Below, piece by piece: positions 44,106 to 52,510 of a stretch of 64,000 nt of DNA. The DNA lies in assembly GCF_003386165.1 (NCBI RefSeq), contig NZ_QRDV01000003.1, positions 62,001 through 126,000 on the forward strand. Reading direction: 5' to 3'. Position numbers and translations under genes: made by a program. The first letter of the stretch is position 1; each line of letters opens with the position of its first letter. The notes below the pieces were generated by a model, which saw only the letters and a program-made list of their open reading frames with translations, was not told where the DNA came from and ran no database searches. This DNA comes from Winogradskyella eximia. Its GTDB lineage: Bacteria > Bacteroidota > Bacteroidia > Flavobacteriales > Flavobacteriaceae.

Positions 44106-44339
44106 TTAAAATAAATCATGCTCACCATGTTCAAGATAATAATCTAATTCAAAAGTTTGTCCTTCATCAACTTCTAAATCTTTAGCAAATCCCATACTTA
44201 CTTGTCCCGTTTTTAAATCATGTAATCTAGCTTTTGACCTAATACCATTATTTATAAAGTCTAATATTACATAAAGTTGATTAAAATTTTCTTCAAGTCC
44301 TTGATATTTTACTATCTCACCTTTTCTAGTTGGTTTCAT
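44106..44339 (-). CDS. Hypothetical protein, 77 residues
   Basis: A small acidic protein starting MKPTRKGEIVKYQGLEENFN at 44339; an ATG at 44390 would add a hydrophobic stretch unlike the rest, so the shorter form is preferred. It has an SH3/PUA-like look (VKYQGLEENFNQLYVILDF, then KARLHDLKTGQVSMGFAKDL), but I cannot name a family. It is convergent with the second HNH gene, with 20 nt between, and codirectional with the next small gene. It belongs to the accessory block after the restriction system. Confidence 0.55.
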   Translation of the reverse strand: MKPTRKGEIVKYQGLEENFNQLYVILDFINNGIRSKARLHDLKTGQVSMGFAKDLEVDEGQTFELDYYLEHGEHDLF

Positions 44340-44408
44340 AATATTAATATTTTTAACAAAAATATAACCTAAACTAATGGCAATCAACATACAATTAGTA
44401 GCATTTTA

Positions 44409-44648
44409 CTATTCTAAAATCTGTCGTTTTATAATTTCAATAGCATCTGCTTTACCTAAAATATTACCCATTTCAAGAAGTGAATCTTCGTCTCTATAAA
44501 TACCATTTCTATCATTCCAAGCTAACCAATCAATTAAATCCAATCGACACCAAGAGTTCAATTCAACTTGAAGTTTATCTTTACTCAAATCCATAATCTT
44601 GTAATATGGATGTCTTAGCTTTTCTTCTTCACTTATAATTGTATACAT
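44409..44648 (-). CDS. Hypothetical protein, 79 residues
   Basis: A small soluble protein with a central WCRLDLIDWLAWNDRNGIY segment and a C-terminal helix (GKADAIEIIKRQILE). No family recognised, and no signal peptide. It lies 69 nt upstream of the 77-residue gene on the same strand, so the two may form a minor operon. Proteins of this size and tryptophan pattern are seen as accessory genes in Bacteroidota; toxin, antitoxin or immunity roles would be guesswork. Confidence 0.55.
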   Translation of the reverse strand: MYTIISEEEKLRHPYYKIMDLSKDKLQVELNSWCRLDLIDWLAWNDRNGIYRDEDSLLEMGNILGKADAIEIIKRQILE

Positions 44649-44722
44649 ACATTATCTTGTTTGATTTCACATACATAAATATAACAAAAACAAAAGCAAC
44701 AACATAACAATCAGTGATTTAA

Positions 44723-44902
44723 AAGCTTATATTGTATGAAAAAGCAAAAAATGAATTTGGTAATAGTTTAGGCTATGTTTTCATTGGAGAAGGTAAACTG
44801 AAAGACTATTATGGCTCTAAACCAATGAGTATTAATTGGGAACTTGAAGAACCTATGCCTCATTATTTATGGAAAGATGCTGCAAAACTCTCAATTGGTT
44901 AA
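44723..44902 (+). pseudogene. C-terminal remnant of a larger gene, possibly a DUF3427-type helicase tail
   Basis: An open frame of about 59 codons without a normal start reads LGYVFIGEGKLKDYYGSKPM and then NWELEEPMPHYLWKDAAKLS before TAA. The Gly-Ser-Lys-Pro-Met and LEEPMP pattern recalls the end of DUF3427 domains found after DEAD/DEAH helicases, from memory only. It stops immediately before the lipase stop codon. It is best read as the 3' end of a deleted gene, a scar at the right edge of the restriction island. Confidence 0.5.
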
Positions 44903-46072
44903 CTACAAATCAGATTCCAAATAAGTCATATCTAAATTGTCGTAAGAAATTGTATCCCATTTTTTAAGCAGACCAACATAATAATTATAAGCACTATGCT
45001 GGAAAAACTTCGTTTCTGTTTTGTACCACTTGCCGTCGTCTCCTTGCGTAAATTCTTTTCGTTCATCTTCATTTAGATCGCTAACATCAACTTCAATTTT
45101 AGGGTATTCAAAAGCTTCTATTTCTTTAAGGTGACCTGTAGGATAATAATTAATATCTCTTACAAATTCTGGCATTTCTATTTTGCCTAATTGTAATCCA
45201 AGAATTTTATTCATTAAGGAGTTACTGTTCTTTACATAACTGGTAAGTCCTCCTTCAAATAATCTTATAAAGGCATTTTTACCTAATTCCTTAGCACTAA
45301 ATTTTTCCTCACCAAATAACCAACCTTTAATTTTATCTTTAGTAACTAGTGTTTCTTCTTCATAATTAACAGGCAAATAAGGCACTGGATCCTTCGGGTT
45401 AATTATAGAGTAGCTTGTGCCTTCATCACTAAATTGAATGTTATAGTCTGCGGCAAATTCTTTATTACCAGACATAGGTTGTGCGTACACATACGTTTTA
45501 TAGGTGTTCTTTTCTGATAATTCTCCAACTGGTAAATGTTCTAAGTAAGCACGTGTTAAAGTCCCTAAAGCACCACCTTGGCTATGGCCAGTAATGATAA
45601 TATTATAAATTCCTTTTGAGTTTAAGGCGTTTATTTGGGCTTTTATGGTTTCAGACAATATAACTATCGTTAAACCATAACCAGCATGTACGGCTGCATC
45701 TTTAACATTTGAAAACGCATACTCAGCGGGTTTGCCTTCTATAGTAATACTTCCCTTTGCAGGAATCATTGCCGAATAGCAATTTTCTACCCAACTAATC
45801 ACTTTGTTAGTAGAACCTCTGTAGTTAATGATACCAACTTTACCATTCTCGTACACCTGAAACTTATTATCCATGCTTAAAACATCTGACGTATAGCTGA
45901 GATTAAAGCCTTCAGGAATAATACCATGAGCAGAATCAAATTGTTTTATAAAATTGAAACTATTACACATCGCAATAGTTTGCTTAGCTTCATTGGTATT
46001 AAAACCAGAATCTAACTGTGCAAACGAAAAGATAGTTTGAATTAAAAATAGAATGAACACTAATACTCTCAT
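44903..46072 (-). CDS. Secreted class 3 lipase-like alpha/beta hydrolase
   Basis: A 389-residue protein with signal peptide MRVLVFILFLIQTIFSFAQ. A Lipase_3 domain carries the nucleophile elbow IIITGHSQGGALGTL (Ser164), an oxyanion region near NYRGSTNKVISWVEN, a likely catalytic Asp in INPKDPVPYLP, and a late His near YYPTGHLKEIE or FFQHSAYNYYV. The family hydrolyses acylglycerols or phospholipids. Export to periplasm or beyond is likely. It is monocistronic between the restriction island and the ABC-F gene. No promoter box of the usual type is seen in its 143-nt upstream gap. Confidence 0.85.
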   Translation of the reverse strand: MRVLVFILFLIQTIFSFAQLDSGFNTNEAKQTIAMCNSFNFIKQFDSAHGIIPEGFNLSYTSDVLSMDNKFQVYENGKVGIINYRGSTNKVISWVENCYSAMIPAKGSITIEGKPAEYAFSNVKDAAVHAGYGLTIVILSETIKAQINALNSKGIYNIIITGHSQGGALGTLTRAYLEHLPVGELSEKNTYKTYVYAQPMSGNKEFAADYNIQFSDEGTSYSIINPKDPVPYLPVNYEEETLVTKDKIKGWLFGEEKFSAKELGKNAFIRLFEGGLTSYVKNSNSLMNKILGLQLGKIEMPEFVRDINYYPTGHLKEIEAFEYPKIEVDVSDLNEDERKEFTQGDDGKWYKTETKFFQHSAYNYYVGLLKKWDTISYDNLDMTYLESDL

Positions 46073-46215
46073 ACAGAAATAACTTTAAAGTCGAATAAAT
46101 TATTGTACTCAAGCAAATTACAAAAACGATTCCAAAAATGATTTTAACACTAAAAACTTTTTTGACCTCCTAGTTTGCGTCCTCTAAGATGAAAATAAAA
46201 CCAGTTATGGTGTGT

Positions 46216-47847
46216 TTACAAATCCAAACCTTTTAAACTCTCTACCCTATTTCTAGCCAAGAAATCATCTATAGTTTCAAAGTGTTCAATAACGCGTTTT
46301 TCTTTAAACTCAAACACCTTTTTAGAAAGGCCTTGTAAAAAATCCCTATCGTGAGACACTAAAATTAAAGTACCATCAAAGTTTTGTAGCGCTTCTTTTA
46401 ACACGTCTTTAGATTTTAGATCTAAGTGATTGGTAGGCTCATCGAGAATTAATAAATTAACAGGTTCTAATAAGAGTTTTACCATCGCTAATCTGGTTTT
46501 TTCTCCACCAGATAAAACGCTCACTTTCTTCTCAATATCGTCTCCTCTAAACATAAAACCACCCAAGATGCTCTTAATCTGTGTTCTTACATCACCTTTA
46601 GCAACATCATCTACGGTTTGAAAAATAGTTAAATCTTCATCTAACAAAGCAGCTTGGTTTTGGGCAAAATAACCCACCTTAACGTTATGACCCAAAGCAC
46701 AAGTCCCTTCTACATCAATTTCGCCTAAGATAGCTTTAATCATTGTAGATTTCCCCTCACCATTTCGTCCTACAAAACACACTTTCTCACCTCTAGCAAT
46801 AGACATATTAGCATCCTTAAACACCACATGATCACCATAAGATTTAGAAACATCTTTAACCGTTACCGGATAATCGCCAGAACGTTGCGTAGCCGGAAAA
46901 CGTAACCTTAAAGCCGATGTGTCAATTTCATCAATTTCTATTTTTTCTAATTTCTCTAGCATACGCTCACGTGACGATACTTGATTGGTTTTAGAATATG
47001 TACCTTTAAAACGCTCAATAAACTGCATATTATCTGCAATAAACTTCTGCTGTTCTTGGTAGGCTTTTATTTGGTGTAAACGTCTATCTTCTCGCAATTG
47101 CAAGTAATGCGAATAATTAGCTTTGTAATCGTAAATGCGTCCCATAGTGACTTCTATAGTACGATTGGTAATATTATCTATAAATGCTCTATCGTGCGAA
47201 ATTACCAATACAGCATTGGCTTTATTCACTAAGAAATCTTCTAACCAAATCACCGATTCTATATCAATATGGTTGGTTGGCTCATCTAATAAAATTAAAT
47301 CTGGCTTTTGAAGTAGAATTTTAGCCAATTCAATTCGCATACGGTAACCACCAGAAAACTCATTGGTCTGTCTGGTAAAATCTTCTTGTTTAAAACCTAA
47401 TCCTTTTAAGGCTTTTTCAACCTCAGCATCATAATTTACATCTTCTAAAGCATAGTATTTTTCACCTAAATCTGAGACACGTTCAATGATTTTCATGTAC
47501 TCATCAGATTCGTAGTCCGTTCTTGTTTCTAATTGCTTGTTGAGCGCTTCCATCTCATCACGCATTTCATACACATGCTTAAAGGCTTTAGACGCTTCAT
47601 CAAAAACAGTGGTATTATCTTCTGTTAGCAAATGTTGTGGCAAATAAGCAATAACGGCATCTTTTGGAAATCTCACATGGCCACGAGTAGCGCTTTGGAC
47701 ACCTGCAATAATTTTCATCATGGTCGATTTTCCCGCACCATTCTTTCCCATTAAGGCAATTTTGTCATTCTCATTTATAGTGAAAGACACATCACTAAAA
47801 AGTGTGTGACCACTAAATTCTACCGCTAAATTATCTACTGAAATCAT
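46216..47847 (-). CDS. ABC-F family ATPase (ribosome-associated)
   Basis: A 543-residue soluble protein with two ABC domains and no membrane segments. Walker A motifs are GKNGAGKSTMMK and GRNGEGKSTMIK. Signature motifs are FSGGYRMRIELAK and LSGGEKTRLAMVK, with Walker B LILLDEPTNHIDIES and LLILDEPTNHLDLKS. The interdomain linker (P-site tRNA interaction motif, about 235-320) contains RFKGTYSKTNQVSSRERMLE. Size and layout fit the YbiT/EttA-like housekeeping group, which relieves ribosome stalling, rather than antibiotic-resistance members; that subdivision is tentative. A perfect -7 box lies just upstream. Confidence 0.93.
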   Translation of the reverse strand: MISVDNLAVEFSGHTLFSDVSFTINENDKIALMGKNGAGKSTMMKIIAGVQSATRGHVRFPKDAVIAYLPQHLLTEDNTTVFDEASKAFKHVYEMRDEMEALNKQLETRTDYESDEYMKIIERVSDLGEKYYALEDVNYDAEVEKALKGLGFKQEDFTRQTNEFSGGYRMRIELAKILLQKPDLILLDEPTNHIDIESVIWLEDFLVNKANAVLVISHDRAFIDNITNRTIEVTMGRIYDYKANYSHYLQLREDRRLHQIKAYQEQQKFIADNMQFIERFKGTYSKTNQVSSRERMLEKLEKIEIDEIDTSALRLRFPATQRSGDYPVTVKDVSKSYGDHVVFKDANMSIARGEKVCFVGRNGEGKSTMIKAILGEIDVEGTCALGHNVKVGYFAQNQAALLDEDLTIFQTVDDVAKGDVRTQIKSILGGFMFRGDDIEKKVSVLSGGEKTRLAMVKLLLEPVNLLILDEPTNHLDLKSKDVLKEALQNFDGTLILVSHDRDFLQGLSKKVFEFKEKRVIEHFETIDDFLARNRVESLKGLDL

Positions 47848-47866
47848 GTTATGAATTTTGAAGTTG

Positions 47867-47874
47867 CAAAACTA
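47867..47874 (-). promoter_or_regulatory. -7 promoter box of the ABC-F gene
   Basis: The minus strand reads TAGTTTTG, an exact TAnnTTTG, 19 nt before the ATG at 47847. The -33 element is not clear. Confidence 0.4.
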
Positions 47875-47926
47875 CTAAATGGTAAGTCATTATTTTTAAT
47901 TGTGAATAAATTTATATAACGTTTTA

Positions 47927-47959
47927 TTTCAGTCAATTCTAATCGTGTTTCAGTCAATT
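47927..47959. promoter_or_regulatory. LytTR-type direct repeat upstream of a 35-residue ORF
   Basis: Two identical 12-mers TTTCAGTCAATT at 47927-47938 and 47948-47959, period 21 bp. CAGTCAA resembles the half-site core of LytTR targets, and the spacing equals that of the three ATTCACTAAA sites at 25.5-30.2 kb. A -7-like TAATTTTA follows at 47978-47985. Confidence 0.55.
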
Positions 47960-48020
47960 TTTGTTCTCCTTATTAATTAATTTTAAGAGAAATTCATCAT
48001 TTACATTTAAATAAACCATT

Positions 48021-48128
48021 ATGATTATCACAAAAGTATTAGGATTAACAAGTGCATTAATCAAAAGCAAGAAAGCCAAAATTGCTATTTTAGGTTTAGA
48101 AATGGCAGTATTAGGTTATGCGCTTTAA
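48021..48128 (+). CDS. Small hydrophobic/cationic protein, 35 residues
   Basis: ATG at 48021 opens MIITKVLGLTSALIKSKKAK, followed by IAILGLEMAVLGYAL and TAA. It has two short hydrophobic or amphipathic helices around a basic KSKKAK hinge, reminiscent of membrane-active or membrane-associated microproteins. The A-rich start context resembles other genes here. No other gene lies between the ABC-F promoter and Sua5 on the plus strand, and the ORF sits 60 nt after a 21-bp-period direct repeat, which supports it as a real regulated gene. The family is unknown to me. Confidence 0.5.
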   Translation: MIITKVLGLTSALIKSKKAKIAILGLEMAVLGYAL

Positions 48129-48188
48129 CAACAAAAACAGGAAAAGAAAAATAAGCGTCTTAAATCCTAGTGGTATAAGATTTTGAAG

Positions 48189-48196
48189 TAATTTTG
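48189..48196 (+). promoter_or_regulatory. -7 promoter box of the Sua5 gene
   Basis: TAATTTTG is an exact TAnnTTTG, 18 nt before the ATG at 48215. It also shows why the earlier TTG at 48194 is not a start, since it overlaps the box. Confidence 0.45.
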
Positions 48197-48214
48197 CAGC
48201 TGTATTTTAAGATT

Positions 48215-49171
48215 ATGAGTATCATTTCAAAAGACATATCAAAAGCTGTTGCGCTTTTAACGGCTGAAGACATTGTTGCTATTCCAACTGAAACAGTATA
48301 TGGACTAGCAGGAAACATCTATAGTGAAAAAGCGATAAAGTCGATTTTTGAAACTAAAAAGCGTCCATTTTTCAATCCGCTTATTGTTCATATTCCGTCT
48401 ATTGATCAACTTACTGATATTGCCGCTTATATTCCTGAAAAAGCCCAATTATTAGCAGAAGCGTTTTGGCCAGGACCAATCACTTTGGTTTTAAAAAAGA
48501 AAGCGATTATTCCCGATTTAATAACTGGTGGAAAAGATACTGTTGCCGTGCGTGTCCCTAATCACCCAACAACTTTAGAATTATTAAATCAATTAGATTT
48601 TCCATTAGCAGCACCAAGCGCCAATCCTTTTAGCAATATTAGCCCAACCACAGCGCAACACGTAGAAACGTATTTTAAAGATGATATTAAAATGGTTTTA
48701 GATGGTGGAGCATGTACAAGTGGTATAGAATCTACTATTATTGGTTTTGAAGGCGATGAGCCTGTAATTTACAGATTAGGCTCAACCGCTATTGAAGCCA
48801 TTGAAGCCGTTGTTGGTAACATTGAAATTAAAAATACCAAAGAAGTCAGTCCTGATGCTCCTGGTATGTTGGCACGTCATTACGCTCCAAAAACGAAAAC
48901 GATTTTAACGGATAATATCTTAGAGGCATTAAAACTTCATAAAAACAAACGTGTTGGACTGATAACGTTTCAGTCTGAAATTGACAATCCTAATATTGAG
49001 GTTCAAATAGCACTTTCAACATCTGGTGATTTAGCCGAATCAGCTTCAAATTTATATGATGTGCTTCATCAGTTAGATAAAATGCATCTTGATATTATTA
49101 TTGCCGAAGAATTTCCAAATTACGGCTTAGGTAAATCTATAAATGACAGATTGACTAGAGCAACCAAATAA
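48215..49171 (+). CDS. L-threonylcarbamoyladenylate synthase (Sua5/YwlC)
   Basis: A 318-residue enzyme that makes threonylcarbamoyl-AMP for the universal t6A37 tRNA modification. The YrdC domain (about 5-190) shows IPTETVYGLAGN, KKRPFFNPLIVHIP and WPGPITLVLKK, then AVRVPNHP and APSANPFSNISPT. The C-terminal Sua5 domain (about 220-318) follows a linker with PGMLARHYAPKTK, so it is the long Sua5 type, not the short YrdC. ATG 48215 is preferred over the in-frame TTG at 48194, which lies in the promoter. Single gene; the next operon starts 209 nt later. Confidence 0.95.
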   Translation: MSIISKDISKAVALLTAEDIVAIPTETVYGLAGNIYSEKAIKSIFETKKRPFFNPLIVHIPSIDQLTDIAAYIPEKAQLLAEAFWPGPITLVLKKKAIIPDLITGGKDTVAVRVPNHPTTLELLNQLDFPLAAPSANPFSNISPTTAQHVETYFKDDIKMVLDGGACTSGIESTIIGFEGDEPVIYRLGSTAIEAIEAVVGNIEIKNTKEVSPDAPGMLARHYAPKTKTILTDNILEALKLHKNKRVGLITFQSEIDNPNIEVQIALSTSGDLAESASNLYDVLHQLDKMHLDIIIAEEFPNYGLGKSINDRLTRATK

Positions 49172-49379
49172 GTCGCTTTTAACTTCAATTGATTATATTT
49201 ATCATCATTTTTAAAAGAAAAAACACTTAAAAAATAGCCTTTCAAATAGCAGGTATTTCGTAAGCTAGATTAGTATAAGTCAAAACGATAAGCAACGCAA
49301 AAGCACTTACGAATTAGACCTCACTTTCTATTAATCTAAATTTAAGCCTTATTTTTATAAAAAATTGCTGCTTAAAAAA

Positions 49380-50285
49380 ATGAATGCCTTAAAAGTTATT
49401 ATCTACTTTTCAATTTTCAAATACCCTTTAACCAAAGAGGAAATCTATGCATTTTCTTCATCTCAAAGTATGGAAGATATTGAACAAGATCTGCGCACCT
49501 TGATTGAAAAAAAGATAATTTACAAACTAGGTAATTATTATACAGATATCAATGATGCTACATTAGTACAAAGACGAATTAAGGGCAATACAATGGCACA
49601 AAACATTATGCCTAAAGCATTGCAAAGAGCAAAACTTATTATGTCTTTTCCTTATATTGAATCTGTTTGTATTTCAGGATCATTAGCCAAAAATTACTAC
49701 GACGACCAAGGAGATATCGATTTTTTTATCATTACAAAACCAAAAAAATTATGGTTAGCTAGGACGTTTTTAATTCTATTTAAAAAGCTCTTTCTATTAA
49801 ATTCAAAAAAATATTTTTGTGTGAATTATTTTATTAGTTCTGACCAATTAAAAATAGCAGAACAAAATAAATTTACGGCTACGGAATTAATAACGCTTAT
49901 ACCTATTTACGGTAAAACGGTTTTCAATGCATTTGTTTCTGAAAACCATTGGGCTTTTAATTATTACCCAAATAAAGCGATAAATACAGCATCACTCGCT
50001 GAGGATTTTAAAAAACCTATTTGGAGCCGCACTATGGAAGTTTTATTCAACAATAAACTCGGAGAAAAACTAGATCAGTCTTTTAAAAAAATCACCTTGA
50101 AAAAATGGAAATCTAATTTTAAACACCTCAAGAAAAAAGAATTTGAGATTGCGATGAAATCTACTAATGATGTCTCTAAACATCACCCTCAAGATTTTCA
50201 AACACATGTAATTGTGTCGCTAAACGAGCGCTACAACATTAAAAACAAGGCATTTAACCTAAACTTAACCATGGAACATGCTTGA
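49380..50285 (+). CDS. Nucleotidyltransferase-fold protein with N-terminal winged-helix-like region
   Basis: A 301-residue protein and the first gene of a 12-gene operon. Residues 1-75 resemble a winged helix (FKYPLTKEEIYAFSSSQSME, then LIEKKIIYKLGNYYTD). Residues of about 95-130 have a minimal nucleotidyltransferase motif, SVCISGSLAKNYYDDQGDID, followed by FFIITKP: Gly-Ser with the Asp-x-Asp that binds metal. The rest is helical. I cannot name a substrate. Such proteins next to B12-radical-SAM genes may transfer nucleotides to sugars or act as regulators. The frame opens at TTG 49365, but ATG 49380 is a better start. A -7-like TATTTTTA lies at 49350-49357. It overlaps the next gene by 8 bp. 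Confidence 0.65.
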   Translation: MNALKVIIYFSIFKYPLTKEEIYAFSSSQSMEDIEQDLRTLIEKKIIYKLGNYYTDINDATLVQRRIKGNTMAQNIMPKALQRAKLIMSFPYIESVCISGSLAKNYYDDQGDIDFFIITKPKKLWLARTFLILFKKLFLLNSKKYFCVNYFISSDQLKIAEQNKFTATELITLIPIYGKTVFNAFVSENHWAFNYYPNKAINTASLAEDFKKPIWSRTMEVLFNNKLGEKLDQSFKKITLKKWKSNFKHLKKKEFEIAMKSTNDVSKHHPQDFQTHVIVSLNERYNIKNKAFNLNLTMEHA

Positions 50286-51741
50286 TGTTGTATTCTCTCA
50301 TTCATATTATTATAAGTTTGACCCTAAGCAGTGGCAAAATAAAACTCCCTATCCTCCATTAGGCACTTTATATGCTGCCTCATATTTAAGAGAAAACGGG
50401 TATGATGTTGGCGTTTTTGATGCCAATCTTTTAGACGATCCTAAAACCATAGAACCTTACATAGACAAACAGTCTCCAAAAACCTTTGTGCTTTACGATG
50501 ATGGCTTTAACTATCTCACAAAAATGTGCTTAACCACCATGCGTGAAGCTGCTTTTGAAATGATAAAAATTGCTAAAAAGCAACATTGTAATGTGGTGGT
50601 TTGCAGTTCGGATTCCACAGATCATTATGAAAAATATTTAGATGTTGGAGCCGATTTTGTAATACAAGGCGAAGGAGAAATTACCTTAAAAGAACTTTTA
50701 GACACTTTAGAAAAACATGAAGACACCTCCGAAATTAAAGGATTAATCTTTAAACATGAAGAAGAAATAATTAAAAACCCAAAACGAACCGTTTTACGAG
50801 ATTTAGATATTTTGCCTTTACCTGCTTGGGATTTAATTGACATTGATGCCTATAAAGACATTTGGAAAAGTGGAGGAAATGAATTCACTTTAAACATCGC
50901 CACCACTCGTGGTTGCCCTTTTAAATGTAATTGGTGCGCTAAACCTATTTACGGCAATCGCTACAATTCGCACTCACCAGAATACATTACAAAGCACATC
51001 AAATATTTATCGGAAACCTATGGCGTGAATCGTTTTTGGATGTGCGATGATATCTTTGGATTGAAACCTAATTGGGTTCAGAATTTTAATATAGAACTTA
51101 AAAAAGAGAAACTTTCGATTTCATATTACATTCAAAGTAGAGTTGATTTACTCTTAAAAGAAGATACTATTGATGCTTTAGCAGAAAGCGGACTAAAAGA
51201 AGTTTGGGTTGGTGCAGAAAGTGGTTCTCAAAAGATTTTAGATGCCATGGATAAAGAAACCACTGTGGAGCAAATCTATGAAGCTACGCAATTATTAAAA
51301 GCTAAAAATATACGTGTAGCATTCTTTATTCAGTTTGGCTATTTGGGTGAAACTAAAGCCGACATTGCCAAAACTATTGCCATGATTAAAGAATTGGCAC
51401 CAGATAATATTGGAGTTTCGGTTTCCTACCCGCTTCCTGGAACCCCATTTTACGATAAGGTAAAAGACGATTTAAAACTAAAAGCCAACTGGACAGACTC
51501 TGATGATTTAGCGATGCTTTTTAAAGGCACTTACAGCTCTAAATATTATAAAAAATTGCAGCGCTATGTACATAAGGAATATCGAAAAAGTCAAGCGTTT
51601 CAAAATTTAAAAACATTAGTTAAAAACCCTTTTAAGTTATCGAAACCTCAATGGCGATCAATTGTGTTATTAGGCTACTATTTGCCTTCTGCTTTTTTAG
51701 ATAAAATTCAACTTAAAAACATGGAACTGTCTAATGGTTAA
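50278..51741 (+). CDS. B12-binding domain radical SAM protein (1)
   Basis: A 487-residue enzyme. The N-terminal cobalamin-binding-like domain (about 1-160) has PPLGTLYAASYLRENGYDVG and GADFVIQGEGEITLKELL but no DxHxxG His ligand, as is usual in this class. The radical SAM domain follows with GCPFKCNWC, the CxxxCxxC 4Fe-4S ligand set, and a SAM-binding EVWVGAESGSQKILDAMD region. Class B radical SAM enzymes use methylcobalamin to methylate unreactive carbon or phosphorus, or to rearrange carbon skeletons; which applies here is unknown. It overlaps both neighbours by 8 bp. It resembles the product of the 52.5-kb gene in domain order and C-terminal region. Confidence 0.9.
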   Translation: MLDVVFSHSYYYKFDPKQWQNKTPYPPLGTLYAASYLRENGYDVGVFDANLLDDPKTIEPYIDKQSPKTFVLYDDGFNYLTKMCLTTMREAAFEMIKIAKKQHCNVVVCSSDSTDHYEKYLDVGADFVIQGEGEITLKELLDTLEKHEDTSEIKGLIFKHEEEIIKNPKRTVLRDLDILPLPAWDLIDIDAYKDIWKSGGNEFTLNIATTRGCPFKCNWCAKPIYGNRYNSHSPEYITKHIKYLSETYGVNRFWMCDDIFGLKPNWVQNFNIELKKEKLSISYYIQSRVDLLLKEDTIDALAESGLKEVWVGAESGSQKILDAMDKETTVEQIYEATQLLKAKNIRVAFFIQFGYLGETKADIAKTIAMIKELAPDNIGVSVSYPLPGTPFYDKVKDDLKLKANWTDSDDLAMLFKGTYSSKYYKKLQRYVHKEYRKSQAFQNLKTLVKNPFKLSKPQWRSIVLLGYYLPSAFLDKIQLKNMELSNG

Positions 51742-52510
51742 TGATTTTGATAGTGCTTCTAGTAAGTATGATGCTGAGTTTACGTTTTCTAATATTGGAA
51801 AGGCACAGCGACGCATAGTTTTTAAGTATCTCAATCCTATAATTCATCAAGATAAAAAGCTTTCGATTTTAGAATTGAATTGTGGTACTGGAGAAGATGC
51901 TATTCAATTTTCAAAATTAGGACATCATGTTATTGCTACAGATATTTCTGAAGGCATGATAAACGTAGCAAAAGCAAAATCTAAAAATGTCAGTTTCCAA
52001 ATTCAAGATATAAACACTTTGCATGAAAACTCATTTGAGACAAAATTCGATGTAATTTTTTCAAATTTTGGAGGCTTTAATTGTTTATCAACAACCGAAA
52101 TTGAAACTTTTTTTAAAACAGCAAGTCATTTGCTTCATCCTAATGGGAAGATAGTTTTAGTGATTATGCCGAAACATTGTTTGTGGGAAAAACTATATTT
52201 TTCACTTAAAGGTGATTTTAAAAATGCCAAAAGAAGGCAATCAACAGCATCTGTTTTTGCTAATGTAGATGGCATAAAAGTTAAAACATGGTATTATAAT
52301 CCTGAAGATATTCTGCAGCGTTCTAAATCATCGTTTAAGAAAGAAAACATAAAACCGATAGGATTTGCTATACCTCCTTCTTATCTTGAAAAATCATTTT
52401 TATCTAAACAACCTTTTTTATCCATTTTAAAAAGTGTTGACACCATAATGACAGGATCGTTTTGGTCTAAATATGCTGATCACTTTTTAATAGAACTCAC
52501 TAAACTATGA
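51734..52510 (+). CDS. Class I SAM-dependent methyltransferase (1)
   Basis: A 258-residue Rossmann methyltransferase. Motif I is LELNCGTGEDAIQFSKLGHH, then VIATDISEGMINVAK (acidic loop binding the SAM ribose), and FDVIFSNFGGFNCL near motif IV. The C-terminal half is longer than the minimal fold and contains KAKRRQSTASVFANVDG. Small-molecule or glycan O/N-methylation is likely. It overlaps both neighbours (8 bp and 4 bp), so it is translated with the radical SAM genes. The N-terminus MVNDFDSASSKYDAEFTFSN, of the type that precedes Methyltransf_11/25 folds, supports the chosen start. Confidence 0.88.
   Translation: MVNDFDSASSKYDAEFTFSNIGKAQRRIVFKYLNPIIHQDKKLSILELNCGTGEDAIQFSKLGHHVIATDISEGMINVAKAKSKNVSFQIQDINTLHENSFETKFDVIFSNFGGFNCLSTTEIETFFKTASHLLHPNGKIVLVIMPKHCLWEKLYFSLKGDFKNAKRRQSTASVFANVDGIKVKTWYYNPEDILQRSKSSFKKENIKPIGFAIPPSYLEKSFLSKQPFLSILKSVDTIMTGSFWSKYADHFLIELTKL

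Noticed and set aside
44340..44390. N-terminal extension of the 77-residue hypothetical protein
   Set aside because: It adds a hydrophobic stretch out of character with the rest; the internal ATG at 44339 is the likelier start.
40377..44902. An insertion sequence or integrase delivering the restriction island
   Set aside because: No transposase, integrase, terminal inverted repeats or tRNA-derived attachment repeats are visible at either edge.
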